From: Emcibacter sp.
GTDB taxonomy: Bacteria; Pseudomonadota; Alphaproteobacteria; Sphingomonadales; Emcibacteraceae
Length of the DNA stretch: 64,000 nt
Assembly: GCF_963675455.1 (NCBI RefSeq)
Contig: NZ_OY776217.1
Location: 2,838,001 to 2,902,000 of the forward strand
Reading direction: 5' to 3'
Part shown: positions 9,385 to 17,898 of the stretch, piece by piece
How positions within the stretch are numbered: the stretch's first letter is position 1
Layout: each line of letters opens with the position of its first letter
The notes under the pieces: generated by a model
What the model was told of the DNA's origin: nothing
What the model saw: the letters and a program-made list of their open reading frames with translations, nothing else
Databases searched by the model: none
Position numbers and translations under genes: made by a program

Positions 9385-9792
9385 CTATCTGAGAAGATCA
9401 ATAGTTCTCATGATCATATTTTTGGAAACATCGATGGCATTCAGATTGGCATCATAGGAGCGCTGCGCCTGTTTCATATCAATGGCTTCCACCAGTGAAT
9501 TCACATTCGGTGTCCTGATGTATCCGTTTTCATCGGCTGCCGGGTGACCGGGTTCAAATTCAAGACCAAAGTCAGACTGATCAAACTTGACGTCATTGAC
9601 CTTGACTTCCTGAACGCCGAGTTCACGGTTGAGCTCGTTGACAAAAGTGATGACCTTGCGGCGATAAGGATCTTCCCCGGGTGCATTGGCCACGGAATTA
9701 GCGTTGGCCAGGTTCTCCGAGATCACCCTCATACGAACGGTTTGCGCCTTCATCCCGGCGGCGGATATCATCATGGATTTGGAAAGATCCAT
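9385..9792 (-). CDS. flgC: Flagellar proximal rod protein FlgC
   Basis: Rod protein exported through the flagellar type III apparatus, 135 residues. The N-terminal motif ISENLANANSVANAPGEDPYRRK is the standard rod/hook 'ANANT' region. The C-terminus (VEAIDMKQAQRSYDANLNAI) forms the coiled-coil D0 segment. It lies 14 nt after flgB. Confidence 0.96.
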   Translation of the reverse strand: MDLSKSMMISAAGMKAQTVRMRVISENLANANSVANAPGEDPYRRKVITFVNELNRELGVQEVKVNDVKFDQSDFGLEFEPGHPAADENGYIRTPNVNSLVEAIDMKQAQRSYDANLNAIDVSKNMIMRTIDLLR

Positions 9793-9806
9793 ATTAGTCT
9801 CCTAAG

Positions 9807-10223
9807 TCAGCTTTTTTTGCCAAGCGCGGTTTTAAGCAACCCGACCTGTTTCTTATACAGGTTGACGGCCATTGTATAGTCCATCTGGGTTTCTGTCATT
9901 TTAACCAGCTCGTCTTCCAGATTTACCGCATTTCCATCCGGACTTGTTGAGGTAAAACCGGCCTCGATTTCCTTGATTTCAAACAATGTGCCATTGGAGC
10001 CACCCGCGGACAAATGATCACTTTCGTCAGTCTGCAATTGCAGAGTGCCGTTGGTTGAATAGCGGTCCACATGAGCCTTGAAGCTGACTTTCTTCAGATC
10101 CTTGGGGATAAACCCCGGTGTATTGGCATTGGCAATATTCTGTGCCAGGACCTTTTGTCGTTCGTTCAGCCACGACATCTTCTTGCTGATCGAACTGAAT
10201 ATGGCAATCTTATTCAGGTCCAT
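9807..10223 (-). CDS. flgB: Flagellar proximal rod protein FlgB
   Basis: Proximal rod subunit, 138 residues, first gene of its operon. It has the conserved LAQNIANANTPGF motif (residues 26-38) and a C-terminal helix with MTETQMDYTMAVNLYKKQ. A CtrA-type site lies about 107-121 bp upstream, in the 238-bp gap shared with the divergent fhlB-fliO-fliP operon. Confidence 0.95.
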   Translation of the reverse strand: MDLNKIAIFSSISKKMSWLNERQKVLAQNIANANTPGFIPKDLKKVSFKAHVDRYSTNGTLQLQTDESDHLSAGGSNGTLFEIKEIEAGFTSTSPDGNAVNLEDELVKMTETQMDYTMAVNLYKKQVGLLKTALGKKS

Positions 10224-10329
10224 TTAATTTACCTTGTTCAATGCACCGTTTCCGGCCATTCACCTTACAGATAAAATACAATCAATGTTTAACGATACAA
10301 CACTACGAGGCTATTGTGGAGAGATAAAA

Positions 10330-10344
10330 TTAACAATCTGTTAA
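10330..10344. promoter_or_regulatory. CtrA-type site TTAA-N7-TTAA between flgB and fhlB
   Basis: An exact match to the CtrA consensus (TTAA-CAATCTG-TTAA) lies near the centre of the 238-bp divergent flgB/fhlB gap. Early (class II) flagellar operons are known CtrA targets in Caulobacter, and cckA lies nearby. One site could control both directions. Confidence 0.7.
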
Positions 10345-10461
10345 TCTCCTGCCCGGACAATAAGCTAATATCCAAAAAACCAGAACTGGAGTAACTGACC
10401 GCAACCTGTTTCATGGTTAACAATAAGGGCTGTTATTTTTTGTAACCTGTGCTTATTATCC

Positions 10462-10839
10462 ATGAAAATACAAGATCAAAAAACCAGAATCGGAATTTGT
10501 CTTCTCATGACAACGGACCAGTCCCCAGAAAAGCAACGTCAAACGGCGGTCGCCCTGAGCCAGGAAGGCGAAAGGCACAATATCCCCAGAATAACAGCCA
10601 CCGGAAAAGGCGCCAATGCTGAAAAAATTCTGGATCTTGCTTTCGCCAGCGGCGTAAAAGTCAGACAGGACGAAGATCTGGTGACCCTCCTTGGCGTATT
10701 TAGCGAAGGCGACCTTATTCCGATGGAAGCGCTGCAAACCGTGACGGAAATCCTCGGATATCTCTATCAGGAACAGGTTACCCTGGACAAGGAAACATAT
10801 ACCAGGCCAAGGCCGGACGACGGAAGGGACACTATCTGA
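10462..10839 (+). CDS. FlhB C-terminal-domain paralogue (FhlB/YlqH type)
   Basis: Small cytoplasmic protein of 125 residues aligning with the cytoplasmic domain of FlhB: AVALSQEG...PRITATGKG near residues 30-55, then AEKILDLAFASGVKVRQDEDLVTLLGVF and a closing EILGYLYQ, compared with VIGYILKLK at the end of FlhB. It lacks membrane helices and the NPTH autocleavage motif. Such stand-alone FlhB-like proteins (FhlB, YlqH) occur in flagellar loci; a role in export is inferred from the family. It heads fhlB-fliO-fliP and overlaps fliO by one base (TGATGG). Confidence 0.8.
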   Translation: MKIQDQKTRIGICLLMTTDQSPEKQRQTAVALSQEGERHNIPRITATGKGANAEKILDLAFASGVKVRQDEDLVTLLGVFSEGDLIPMEALQTVTEILGYLYQEQVTLDKETYTRPRPDDGRDTI

Positions 10840-11150
10840 TGGATATTATAAGTTATGTCCAATATCTGATTGCCCTGCTTTTTGTGATTGCCCTGCTTTT
10901 CGGTCTGGCCTACCTCGCCAAACGCATGGGGTTGTCTGCACGAGTGACCATTAACTCCCCCAAAGCCGGCAGCAGGCGGCTAAATGTCGTGGAAATTCTT
11001 CCCATTGATACAAAACGAAAACTGATCCTGGTCCGGCGAGACAAGACAGAACATCTTCTTATGCTTGGCACGGAACGCGATCTTGTTATAGAACAGAATA
11101 TTCCTGCACCGGACGCAGACAAACAGACCAGGGAACAAACAGGGGCATGA
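10839..11150 (+). CDS. fliO: Flagellar biosynthesis protein FliO
   Basis: Bitopic inner-membrane protein that assists assembly of the FliPQR export gate. It has 103 residues: one transmembrane helix near residues 8-27 and a short cytoplasmic beta domain (RRLNVVEILPIDTKRKLILVRRDKTEHLLML), the conserved part of FliO. The start codon overlaps the fhlB stop, and the ATGA at its end overlaps fliP. Confidence 0.88.
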   Translation: MDIISYVQYLIALLFVIALLFGLAYLAKRMGLSARVTINSPKAGSRRLNVVEILPIDTKRKLILVRRDKTEHLLMLGTERDLVIEQNIPAPDADKQTREQTGA

Positions 11151-11920
11151 CCGCAATCCACAATTACAAAAGAACTTCGGCTGTCATATTCTGCATCGGC
11201 CTGTTTGCTGTTTTATTTTTTTCAATGCCGGCCGAGGCGCAGGAATTCAACCTGAACCTTGGTGAGGAAGGCAGCCTTTCCGGCCGGGTCATACAGCTGA
11301 TTCTGTTGATGACTGTTCTCAGTCTGGCGCCTGCAATCCTGGTGGTTGTAACGTCCTTTACCAGGATCATCATTGTCTTTTCCCTGCTCCGTAGCGCCAT
11401 GGGCACCCAGCAGAGCCCGCCAAATGTTGTCCTGATCAGTCTTGCCCTGTTCCTTACCGGATTTATCATGGCTCCAACCATCAAGGATGCCTATGAACAG
11501 GGGCTTAGTCCCCTGATTGAGCAACAAATTACCGAAGCCGAGGCCTTTGACCTGACCATTAAGCCATTTCACACCTTCATGATGCGCCATGTGAGGGAAA
11601 AAGACCTGCTGCTTTTCCTTGATTTATCCAATACTGAACAACCGTCGGATACTTCTGCGACCCCGCTTCAGATCCTGGTTCCGGCATTTATGATCAGCGA
11701 ACTGCGGCGGGCTTTTGAAATCGGCTTTCTGATATTTGTGCCGTTTATCGTGATTGACCTGATTGTCGCGTCCATCCTGATGTCCATGGGTATGATGATG
11801 CTGCCGCCGGTCATGATCTCCCTGCCCTTCAAGTTAATATTTTTTGTCCTGGTGGATGGCTGGCACCTGATTGCCGGCAGCCTGATTCAAAGTTTCAATA
11901 CAGGCATACCTGGCGGCTAG
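11147..11920 (+). CDS. fliP: Flagellar export gate protein FliP
   Basis: Core subunit of the FliPQR export gate, 257 residues. A signal sequence (hydrophobic stretch ending FSMPAEAQ) is followed by membrane helices and the signature TSFTRIIIVFSLLRSAMGTQQSPPN. The C-terminal half has the PAFMISELRRAFEIGF and PPVMISLPFKL motifs. It ends 10 nt before the convergent TPR gene, with no clear terminator between them. Confidence 0.97.
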   Translation: MTAIHNYKRTSAVIFCIGLFAVLFFSMPAEAQEFNLNLGEEGSLSGRVIQLILLMTVLSLAPAILVVVTSFTRIIIVFSLLRSAMGTQQSPPNVVLISLALFLTGFIMAPTIKDAYEQGLSPLIEQQITEAEAFDLTIKPFHTFMMRHVREKDLLLFLDLSNTEQPSDTSATPLQILVPAFMISELRRAFEIGFLIFVPFIVIDLIVASILMSMGMMMLPPVMISLPFKLIFFVLVDGWHLIAGSLIQSFNTGIPGG

Positions 11921-11930
11921 GGTTTTCTGC

Positions 11931-14861
11931 CTAGTTTGTATTGCTGGCGAACTCATCGCGATAGGCATCCATGAAGGTCTCCAGACGGTCCACACTGGCA
12001 ATACTCTGTGTCAAACGCCTGATATCATCCCCTGTCTTCTGCTGCTGGGCTGTGATAACCTCAAAAGCATCAGCATATTTGCCATTGCGCATGTGATCCA
12101 TGTACCGTTCGCGCACCCGGGTCAAGCCATTACCATCTTCGGCCAGGGACAGGGCAACAGCAAGCCTCAGCACCGTCAGACGTTCCTCCAGCGTCAGCGT
12201 CTGGTTCGACTGCCACCGGTCTCCAAGCTGCAGATTGCTGTGTGAAATGACCTGGTTCCAGTTTTCCGATTTCCAGTAGATATCCGACTTAAGCTGCTCC
12301 ACTTCCGGTCCCTGATAGGCAGATAACATGACTTCGGCTTCTTCATAACTGCCGAGTTCAATCAGGGCGCGGACCTCAATCAGACGGCGACGGCGCTCAA
12401 TGTCTTCCGGTGTCTGGGCCTGCCGGGTATAACGGAGAATTTTCAGAGCCTCGTTAGGCTTGTTGTCCAGAATATAAATCATCGCAAGCCGGCTTGCCAC
12501 GTCCGCCTGGGCGATTCCTTTCAGCCGGTGCTTGATCTGATGGTCGAGAATTTCAGCGGCCTTGTCAAGAAGGTCCACCGAAACCAGACGATCTGCCAGA
12601 CGGCGAGTCATCAGGTCGCCATCCGATCCCAGTGGCGTCAGTTCGCGATAGTCATTGTAAAGCGCCACAGCCCGTATCGGGGCCAGCCGCTCGGCTCCCC
12701 CATCCAGGAACAGTTCCCGGTAGATAGAGGACATTGTTTTCGTCAATTCCCGGGTTTTATTGTTATTCCTGAAGTAAGTCGCTGCCTGCCGCAGAGTTTC
12801 CAGACCGGTACGATATTCATTCTGTTGCACATATAGTTCGCCCAGACGGGAAAGCAATTCAAGTTCAAAGTCATCACCGCGCCAGGAAAATCTCAGTTTT
12901 TCCAGCCGATCAATGCCTTCCGCAGGTTCAATTTTTTTGCTTTCCAGTTCTGAATTGACCAAAGCCAGCTTCGCCCATGCGCTGGTTTTACGGACCCCTG
13001 CCTTGATAACCTTGTCATACTCTCCCTCGGCTTTTTCAAGGTTCCCTGCTGATTCTGTAATTTTAGCCTGCCAGTAATCCAGTTCTGTCATTTGCTCAAC
13101 GGACAGAGGATATTTACGCAGAATTTTCATCTGGTCGCTCATGAACTCCAGATCACCCTTGCGGTATGATGCGCGGATAGCCGACAATAAAAATCGCGCC
13201 CGGTCCTTCGGCTCATGAAGGGAAAGAATATCGGAGCCTTTTTTATAGTCAGCCAAAACCTTGTCATCGTTCCCGAGGGCCTCGTTGGCGACCGAACGCC
13301 AGAGATACGCATCAAGTTCTGTCGCCAGTCCCTTGTGAGTCAGGAGCCGAACAGCCTTATCATTACGCCTCAACAAAATATTTGTTACACCAAGAACAGC
13401 TCGATATTCGGGACTTTCCATCAGTTCGGGTTCCTGCTCCCGCATCAATTCCAGAATGCCGTACGCGTCGGCCGCAAATCCATTCCCTACATAAAAACGG
13501 GCAAGATCCCAGCGGGCCTGGTTTCTTTCATCATCCGTTACCTGGGAAAGTGTGTAGAGCAACTCGCGACGGTTTTTGTTGAAATCGGCATGCCGGTCTG
13601 GCCCTGCGCGCCATTTGCTGAGGTTGATCAGCCTGACATCTTCGGCAGTCTGATCGCCACCAGCCTGATCGTCTTTTTCCATTACAAACTGGCTGGACAA
13701 CCGGCTTCGCGACATGGAAAGCCCCTCTTCCGAAGAGATACCAACGCCATTTCTATAGCGCGCGATATCCAGTTGATCAGAATAAAGCTCCACTGCCACA
13801 CCCTGCGCCGTCTCAAGCACCCGGAACTCCGGATATTCACGTCGTTTGATAACCCCCTGAGAAGATTCCTTGGCAGGAACAATAAACAACCGGTCCCCGA
13901 CAATTGGATCCTCGACAGTAAACAAGGCCCCTACCCCTTCGAACGAAAAGAAGAAGTTTTCGCCGTTGCCACTGCCTCTTTGCTGTCCGACATCGATGGG
14001 AAGCATCGCAACAGAATAGTTCTGTTTCAGAGCTACCGTCCAGGTTTTGTCTTCCTTGGAGGCCTTGACAAAATATCCCGGCGCCACTTCGTACAGAAAA
14101 ATCGTCGCTTTTTCATGAGGAATTTTGCGAAAGTTGCTTATGGTGCCATCAGTCCAGCCAGAGAGTGCCGACTGATCGATAACAGCCTTTCCTTCAAACA
14201 CCACCCACAGGACACTGTGGCGAATAAAGACAGCAGCCTTAACCTCCCTGTCCCAGGGAAAGGTCAGAACAGGCAGGTCTTGCGTGCCGGAAACGCGCAG
14301 GGCAAAATCCGCATTTGCCTTGGCGGTCGCCATCACTTCGCTGTCCGGTTTCAGGTCCAGGACGGTCTCTTCAGTTCCCTGGTGAACCATGTCGGCGGTT
14401 CTTTCTGTCCTGTTTACTTCCTCCTGGTGTATTTCCTCCTGCGCCTGAGGCGCCACTTCCAGAACATCGATAACAACTTTGGTCCCGGACAGAAAGTGCC
14501 TGAGCCTTCCGGGTTCCCGCAGATCCATCGTAACAAGCAGCTTGCCGTCTTCGATGCTGTAGGTCGGATTCTCGAAAAACCTGGCCGGCTCGGCTGGCAA
14601 TAGACCAAAGTCCGGCTCAGCCTGTTTATCAAATGTGATGCGAAGCTTGTTTCCAACAATTGCTGTGGAATATTCTGTCGTATCCTCCCAGTCAAAGACC
14701 ACCCGACTGAATGAGGGATGGTCACCATTTCTGACCAATACCCGGTCCTGGCCGTAGACAGACTGGCATAGTCCCAAAACGAGGAGCGACAGGATGCAAA
14801 AACTCCGCAGCGCCGTCAGGCGCTGACCAAAAATTCCATATTTCTTTTCGCCGCTGTACAT
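11931..14861 (-). CDS. Large secreted TPR protein downstream of the MotB-like genes
   Basis: 976 residues. A signal peptide at residues 1-39 (cleavage plausible after VYG) is followed by a beta-rich region at about 40-135 (FSRVVFDWEDTTEYSTAIVGNKLRITFD) of AMIN-like character, a second beta region to about 400, and many TPR-like helical repeats from about 430 to 900. It should be periplasmic. It is the last gene of the fliL-fliM-DUF6468-motE-cheZ-motB run, 14 nt after a MotB-like gene, which suggests a role around the stator. A secreted beta-plus-TPR architecture resembles Campylobacter PflA, a stator scaffold, but homology is not established. No known gene name is justified. Confidence 0.75.
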   Translation of the reverse strand: MYSGEKKYGIFGQRLTALRSFCILSLLVLGLCQSVYGQDRVLVRNGDHPSFSRVVFDWEDTTEYSTAIVGNKLRITFDKQAEPDFGLLPAEPARFFENPTYSIEDGKLLVTMDLREPGRLRHFLSGTKVVIDVLEVAPQAQEEIHQEEVNRTERTADMVHQGTEETVLDLKPDSEVMATAKANADFALRVSGTQDLPVLTFPWDREVKAAVFIRHSVLWVVFEGKAVIDQSALSGWTDGTISNFRKIPHEKATIFLYEVAPGYFVKASKEDKTWTVALKQNYSVAMLPIDVGQQRGSGNGENFFFSFEGVGALFTVEDPIVGDRLFIVPAKESSQGVIKRREYPEFRVLETAQGVAVELYSDQLDIARYRNGVGISSEEGLSMSRSRLSSQFVMEKDDQAGGDQTAEDVRLINLSKWRAGPDRHADFNKNRRELLYTLSQVTDDERNQARWDLARFYVGNGFAADAYGILELMREQEPELMESPEYRAVLGVTNILLRRNDKAVRLLTHKGLATELDAYLWRSVANEALGNDDKVLADYKKGSDILSLHEPKDRARFLLSAIRASYRKGDLEFMSDQMKILRKYPLSVEQMTELDYWQAKITESAGNLEKAEGEYDKVIKAGVRKTSAWAKLALVNSELESKKIEPAEGIDRLEKLRFSWRGDDFELELLSRLGELYVQQNEYRTGLETLRQAATYFRNNNKTRELTKTMSSIYRELFLDGGAERLAPIRAVALYNDYRELTPLGSDGDLMTRRLADRLVSVDLLDKAAEILDHQIKHRLKGIAQADVASRLAMIYILDNKPNEALKILRYTRQAQTPEDIERRRRLIEVRALIELGSYEEAEVMLSAYQGPEVEQLKSDIYWKSENWNQVISHSNLQLGDRWQSNQTLTLEERLTVLRLAVALSLAEDGNGLTRVRERYMDHMRNGKYADAFEVITAQQQKTGDDIRRLTQSIASVDRLETFMDAYRDEFASNTN

Positions 14862-14875
14862 CTGCCTTGTTATCT

Positions 14876-15583
14876 CTATTTCTTTTCTTCTTTGTAAATC
14901 ATTACATCCACGCGACGCGCCAGGACAAAACGATTATCCAGATCTATGGCCTCATCCATCTCCTTAAATCTGGATGAACCGTTGCCATAGGCTTCAATCG
15001 GGTTCGCATAACCGGACTTTTCAATCATTTTCGATACCGTAAGGGCTCTGACAAGGGAAAGCTCCCAGTTACTCGGATATCTGGCGCCGCTGGTCGGCTC
15101 CAGGTCCGTATGCCCCACAACCACGATCTTGTTGGAAATATCCCGCAAGGCGTCTCCAAGTTCTATCAGGGCCTGATAGGCATCCTTGCCCAGTTCCGAA
15201 CTGCCCTGCTCGAAAATCATATCGGCCGGCAGGGAAATCGCCAGCCGGTCGTCAAGGACAGTGATGCTGCTCCTCTGCAGAATTGGATCATACTGAAGCT
15301 TGTCCTCAAAAATACCTTTGAGATAAACAAGACTGAGCGCAGGCTCTTTATAAACAAGCGCCGTTTCAACCTTTTCCCAGTCAGTATCATCCACCTTGGC
15401 ACGTTCCGGATTGAGCTGTTCGCTGAGCGCTTCCACAACAGCCTTCCATTTGGACACCTGCACGGAATTCATGGAAAACATAAGCACAAAAAACGTCAGA
15501 AGCAGCGCCAGGAGATCGGCGAAAATAATCATCCAGCTGTCGGCCACCGTTTTGCGGCTTTGCTTCAGGGCAGGTTCGCTCAT
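14876..15583 (-). CDS. MotB-like stator protein with OmpA domain
   Basis: 235 residues: one transmembrane helix near residues 17-40 (WMIIFADLLALLLTFFVLMFSM), a periplasmic linker, and a C-terminal OmpA-like peptidoglycan-binding domain (VVVGHTDLEP, SNWELSLVRALTV, NRFVLARRVDVMIY). The Asp in FAD aligns with the proton-carrying Asp of MotB, so ion coupling is possible. It overlaps the preceding MotB-like gene by 4 nt (ATGA), which implies co-production. No motA is in the window; the partner must lie elsewhere. Confidence 0.85.
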   Translation of the reverse strand: MSEPALKQSRKTVADSWMIIFADLLALLLTFFVLMFSMNSVQVSKWKAVVEALSEQLNPERAKVDDTDWEKVETALVYKEPALSLVYLKGIFEDKLQYDPILQRSSITVLDDRLAISLPADMIFEQGSSELGKDAYQALIELGDALRDISNKIVVVGHTDLEPTSGARYPSNWELSLVRALTVSKMIEKSGYANPIEAYGNGSSRFKEMDEAIDLDNRFVLARRVDVMIYKEEKK

Positions 15584-16326
15584 TGCTCACCCCCTTCCTG
15601 TTCTTCCCGCTCCCGGGTCGGCATATCCTTAAAACCGGACAGACTCTGTCGTGAACTAATTCTCTCACGGTTGTAGAATGTAACGGTGATCAGGGCATCG
15701 TCATTTCTTGCAACACCAATCGATATCTGGTTTCCGGAAATCCCCATATCTTCCAGCTTCGCGACAATGGCGCCTGCCCTGAGAATATTCACATCCTTCC
15801 AGTATTGCGGTCCTTCAGGCAGTGCCTTTCCGGTACTGACGAGAAATTCTATTTCCCTTTTCTCACTTTTGCGCCCGCCCTTGAGGAAGGAGGACAGTTG
15901 ATTGAGAAACTCCTGCTGATCCTGCCGGAACTGTGCCGTTCCTCGTTCGAACAGGTCATTGGCAGCAAATTTTACAGAAATAATATGCCCGCCCTTGCTC
16001 GGAAATTTTCCATCAAACCCGACCAGAGAGGCGAAAACGCCCTGAATCTGATCATAGAACTCGTCGTTGGGTGTCACGGAATCTGCGCTGGAGGTGACAT
16101 CAATGAAGTCTGCATCAGGCTCAAAAGGATTCTTGAAGGCCCGGGTCACGCTTTCGGTGGCGGCGGCAACCCGATTCTCTTCCTGGTTGGAAATGGAATT
16201 CATAACCATAAAGAAAGCCAGCACAATCAGATACAGGGATACGAAAACTCCTGTCGTCTGGTCTGATGCCGGCTTTTTTTCCCCGTTTTCCTCGGGATCA
16301 CTCAGGTTATAACTATTCATTTCCAT
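15580..16326 (-). CDS. Degenerate MotB-like protein lacking the proton-binding Asp
   Basis: 248 residues with one N-terminal membrane helix (GVFVSLYLIVLAFFMVMNSI, about residues 26-45) and a periplasmic region ending in a weak OmpA-like fold (YWKDVNILRAGAIVAKL, then ITVTFYNRE). In the helix, the position of MotB's essential Asp is hydrophobic (SLY in place of ADF), so it probably cannot conduct protons alone. It is translationally coupled to the Asp-bearing MotB-like gene downstream, and the two may form a heteromeric stator or structural partner. MotB relationship is inferred from topology, motif and context. Confidence 0.7.
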   Translation of the reverse strand: MEMNSYNLSDPEENGEKKPASDQTTGVFVSLYLIVLAFFMVMNSISNQEENRVAAATESVTRAFKNPFEPDADFIDVTSSADSVTPNDEFYDQIQGVFASLVGFDGKFPSKGGHIISVKFAANDLFERGTAQFRQDQQEFLNQLSSFLKGGRKSEKREIEFLVSTGKALPEGPQYWKDVNILRAGAIVAKLEDMGISGNQISIGVARNDDALITVTFYNRERISSRQSLSGFKDMPTREREEQEGGEQ

Positions 16327-16413
16327 ATTTTGACTGCCAACCTATTGTTCAGGCTATGTTATTCGGTCCGTTAACCATAACTTCCGCTAGCCTAAACAAA
16401 AATCGCGCCACAA

Positions 16414-17055
16414 TCAATCAAAGCTGGCCAGCAGTGCGTCAATGGAATCCTGATCATTTGCTTCGTGCTCAAACTGAGGTCCGTGCAGAAGCTCCTGGGC
16501 ATTCATTTCCTCAGGCGCTTTGTTGATCTCTTCATCCACGGATACTTCATTATCGCCGATTGCTTTAGCCAGTTCCGAAAGTTTCTCTTCAAGGTGCTTC
16601 AATGTATTGACCACCTTGGTAACCCGTTGACCGGTAATGTCCTGGAAGCTGGAAGCCTCGAAAATCTTCGTTGAAATGGCCTCCAGTTTTTCCGCCATCT
16701 CTCCTTCGGCTGTCGCCGCAAGGTCACCAAGCTCTTCGGCCGCATCCATGATATTGGACGCTGCCTCTTCTGTCGCGCTGACGACTGCATCGAGCTGATC
16801 TGATGCTTCTGGAATTTTGTTTTCACTGAGGTCTTTTGGCCTGATCTGACTAATATCGCTCTTGGCCTTGTCAATGAACTGCAGAAGTTCACGTAATTCA
16901 TCCTGAAAATGAATTTCCACCAGAGCCAGATCACCATCAATCGTTCCCATGACCTCACCAACGATCATGGACACATCATCCACCGGGACCTGATTACCGA
17001 ATTTTTCTCGGATATGGACAATCCTGTCCTCAAGCGCAACGATATTCGAACCCAT
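16414..17055 (-). CDS. cheZ: CheZ-like protein phosphatase
   Basis: 213-residue helical protein with the CheZ catalytic signature SSFQDITGQRV. Asp139 and Gln143 have the same spacing as the catalytic Asp143/Gln147 of E. coli CheZ. The C-terminus (DSIDALLASFD) resembles the CheY-binding tail of CheZ. Expected role: dephosphorylation of CheY-P in chemotaxis. It sits in the fliL-fliM-motE run, 87 nt ahead of the degenerate MotB-like gene. A CtrA-type site lies 69-83 bp upstream of its start. Confidence 0.82.
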   Translation of the reverse strand: MGSNIVALEDRIVHIREKFGNQVPVDDVSMIVGEVMGTIDGDLALVEIHFQDELRELLQFIDKAKSDISQIRPKDLSENKIPEASDQLDAVVSATEEAASNIMDAAEELGDLAATAEGEMAEKLEAISTKIFEASSFQDITGQRVTKVVNTLKHLEEKLSELAKAIGDNEVSVDEEINKAPEEMNAQELLHGPQFEHEANDQDSIDALLASFD

Positions 17056-17123
17056 AACTTTTTCCTTGAATTATAGCTGAAATTTCAAGATTTAATATTA
17101 CGGGCAAGCATAATAAAGAGTTG

Positions 17124-17138
17124 TTAATGGCGGGTTAA
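17124..17138. promoter_or_regulatory. CtrA-type site TTAA-N7-TTAA upstream of the cheZ-like gene
   Basis: An exact consensus match (TTAA-TGGCGGG-TTAA) lies in the 113-bp gap between motE and the cheZ-like gene. It suggests an internal promoter, so that cheZ, the MotB-like pair and the TPR gene could be expressed separately from fliL-fliM. Confidence 0.65.
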
Positions 17139-17168
17139 CCCTGGACCAATAATTCTCATAAGCTATTG

Positions 17169-17855
17169 TTATCCCTCAATATCGGGAAGCTGCTTACGGG
17201 TGGCAAGCTCGACGGTTAATTCTTTGGCGGTCTGGGAAGACATGTTTGCCAATATTGGCGCCACTTTCTTTTCGTTCATTTTCTCAATGATATTGATCAG
17301 AATATCCATATCCAGGCTGTCAAAAATTCTTGCGGCATCCTTGGGTTTCATGGCTGTGTAGGTTTTAACAAGGCTTTCCAGCTGAGCCTGTTCACGTTCA
17401 TCATGAATCTTCAGCAATTCCTGTATCTGGGCCTCGATTTTCTTCAGTGAGGCAATTTTCTGGTCAATCCTGTTTTCCGTCGCCTCCAGAAGTTTCTCCC
17501 GCATGTCCATCTCGCCGGCCCTTTGCTCAAGGATTTCGCGACGTTCGGAAAGCTCCTGCAACAGCTGGACCTCGGATCGGCTCCAGCCTGCAACATAGGC
17601 GTCGTCATCCTCATCAATGCTTTCTTCGGATGAGGCATTTTCGTCCGTGCCGGCGGGTTCTTCGTCATGCTGGTCACCTGACCCTGAAACGATATCTGAC
17701 AGATCACGTGCTGTAGGGTTCTCCATTTCAGCGACAGGTTCCTGGTCATTCAGGGCAAAGGCCTTTTCCACACCAATGGCAAAGTCATAGGCCTTGACGC
17801 CAAAAAACAGAATCATCACCAGGATTAATACCGGTAAAAATCTGATTTTACTCAT
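17169..17855 (-). CDS. motE: MotE-type flagellar protein (MgtE N-domain fold)
   Basis: 228 residues: an N-terminal signal/anchor (MSKIRFLPVLILVMILFFGVKA), an acidic low-complexity linker, a coiled coil at about 95-150, and a C-terminal helical domain (TYTAMKPKDAARIFDSLDMDILINIIEKMNEKKVAPILANM) of the MgtE-N/FliG-like type. In Rhizobium, MotE is a periplasmic chaperone of the stator protein MotC; stator support here is inferred. It is preceded by the DUF6468 gene with a 43-nt gap. Confidence 0.8.
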   Translation of the reverse strand: MSKIRFLPVLILVMILFFGVKAYDFAIGVEKAFALNDQEPVAEMENPTARDLSDIVSGSGDQHDEEPAGTDENASSEESIDEDDDAYVAGWSRSEVQLLQELSERREILEQRAGEMDMREKLLEATENRIDQKIASLKKIEAQIQELLKIHDEREQAQLESLVKTYTAMKPKDAARIFDSLDMDILINIIEKMNEKKVAPILANMSSQTAKELTVELATRKQLPDIEG

Positions 17856-17898
17856 CGTTCATTCCTATCTCTTGCTGTCATTGTCAGTCGCGTGGCGA

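Noticed and set aside
13215..14603. Long open frame on the plus strand opposite the TPR gene
   Set aside because: It lies fully inside the secreted TPR gene, has no domain pattern and a Phe/Arg/Gln-rich antisense composition.
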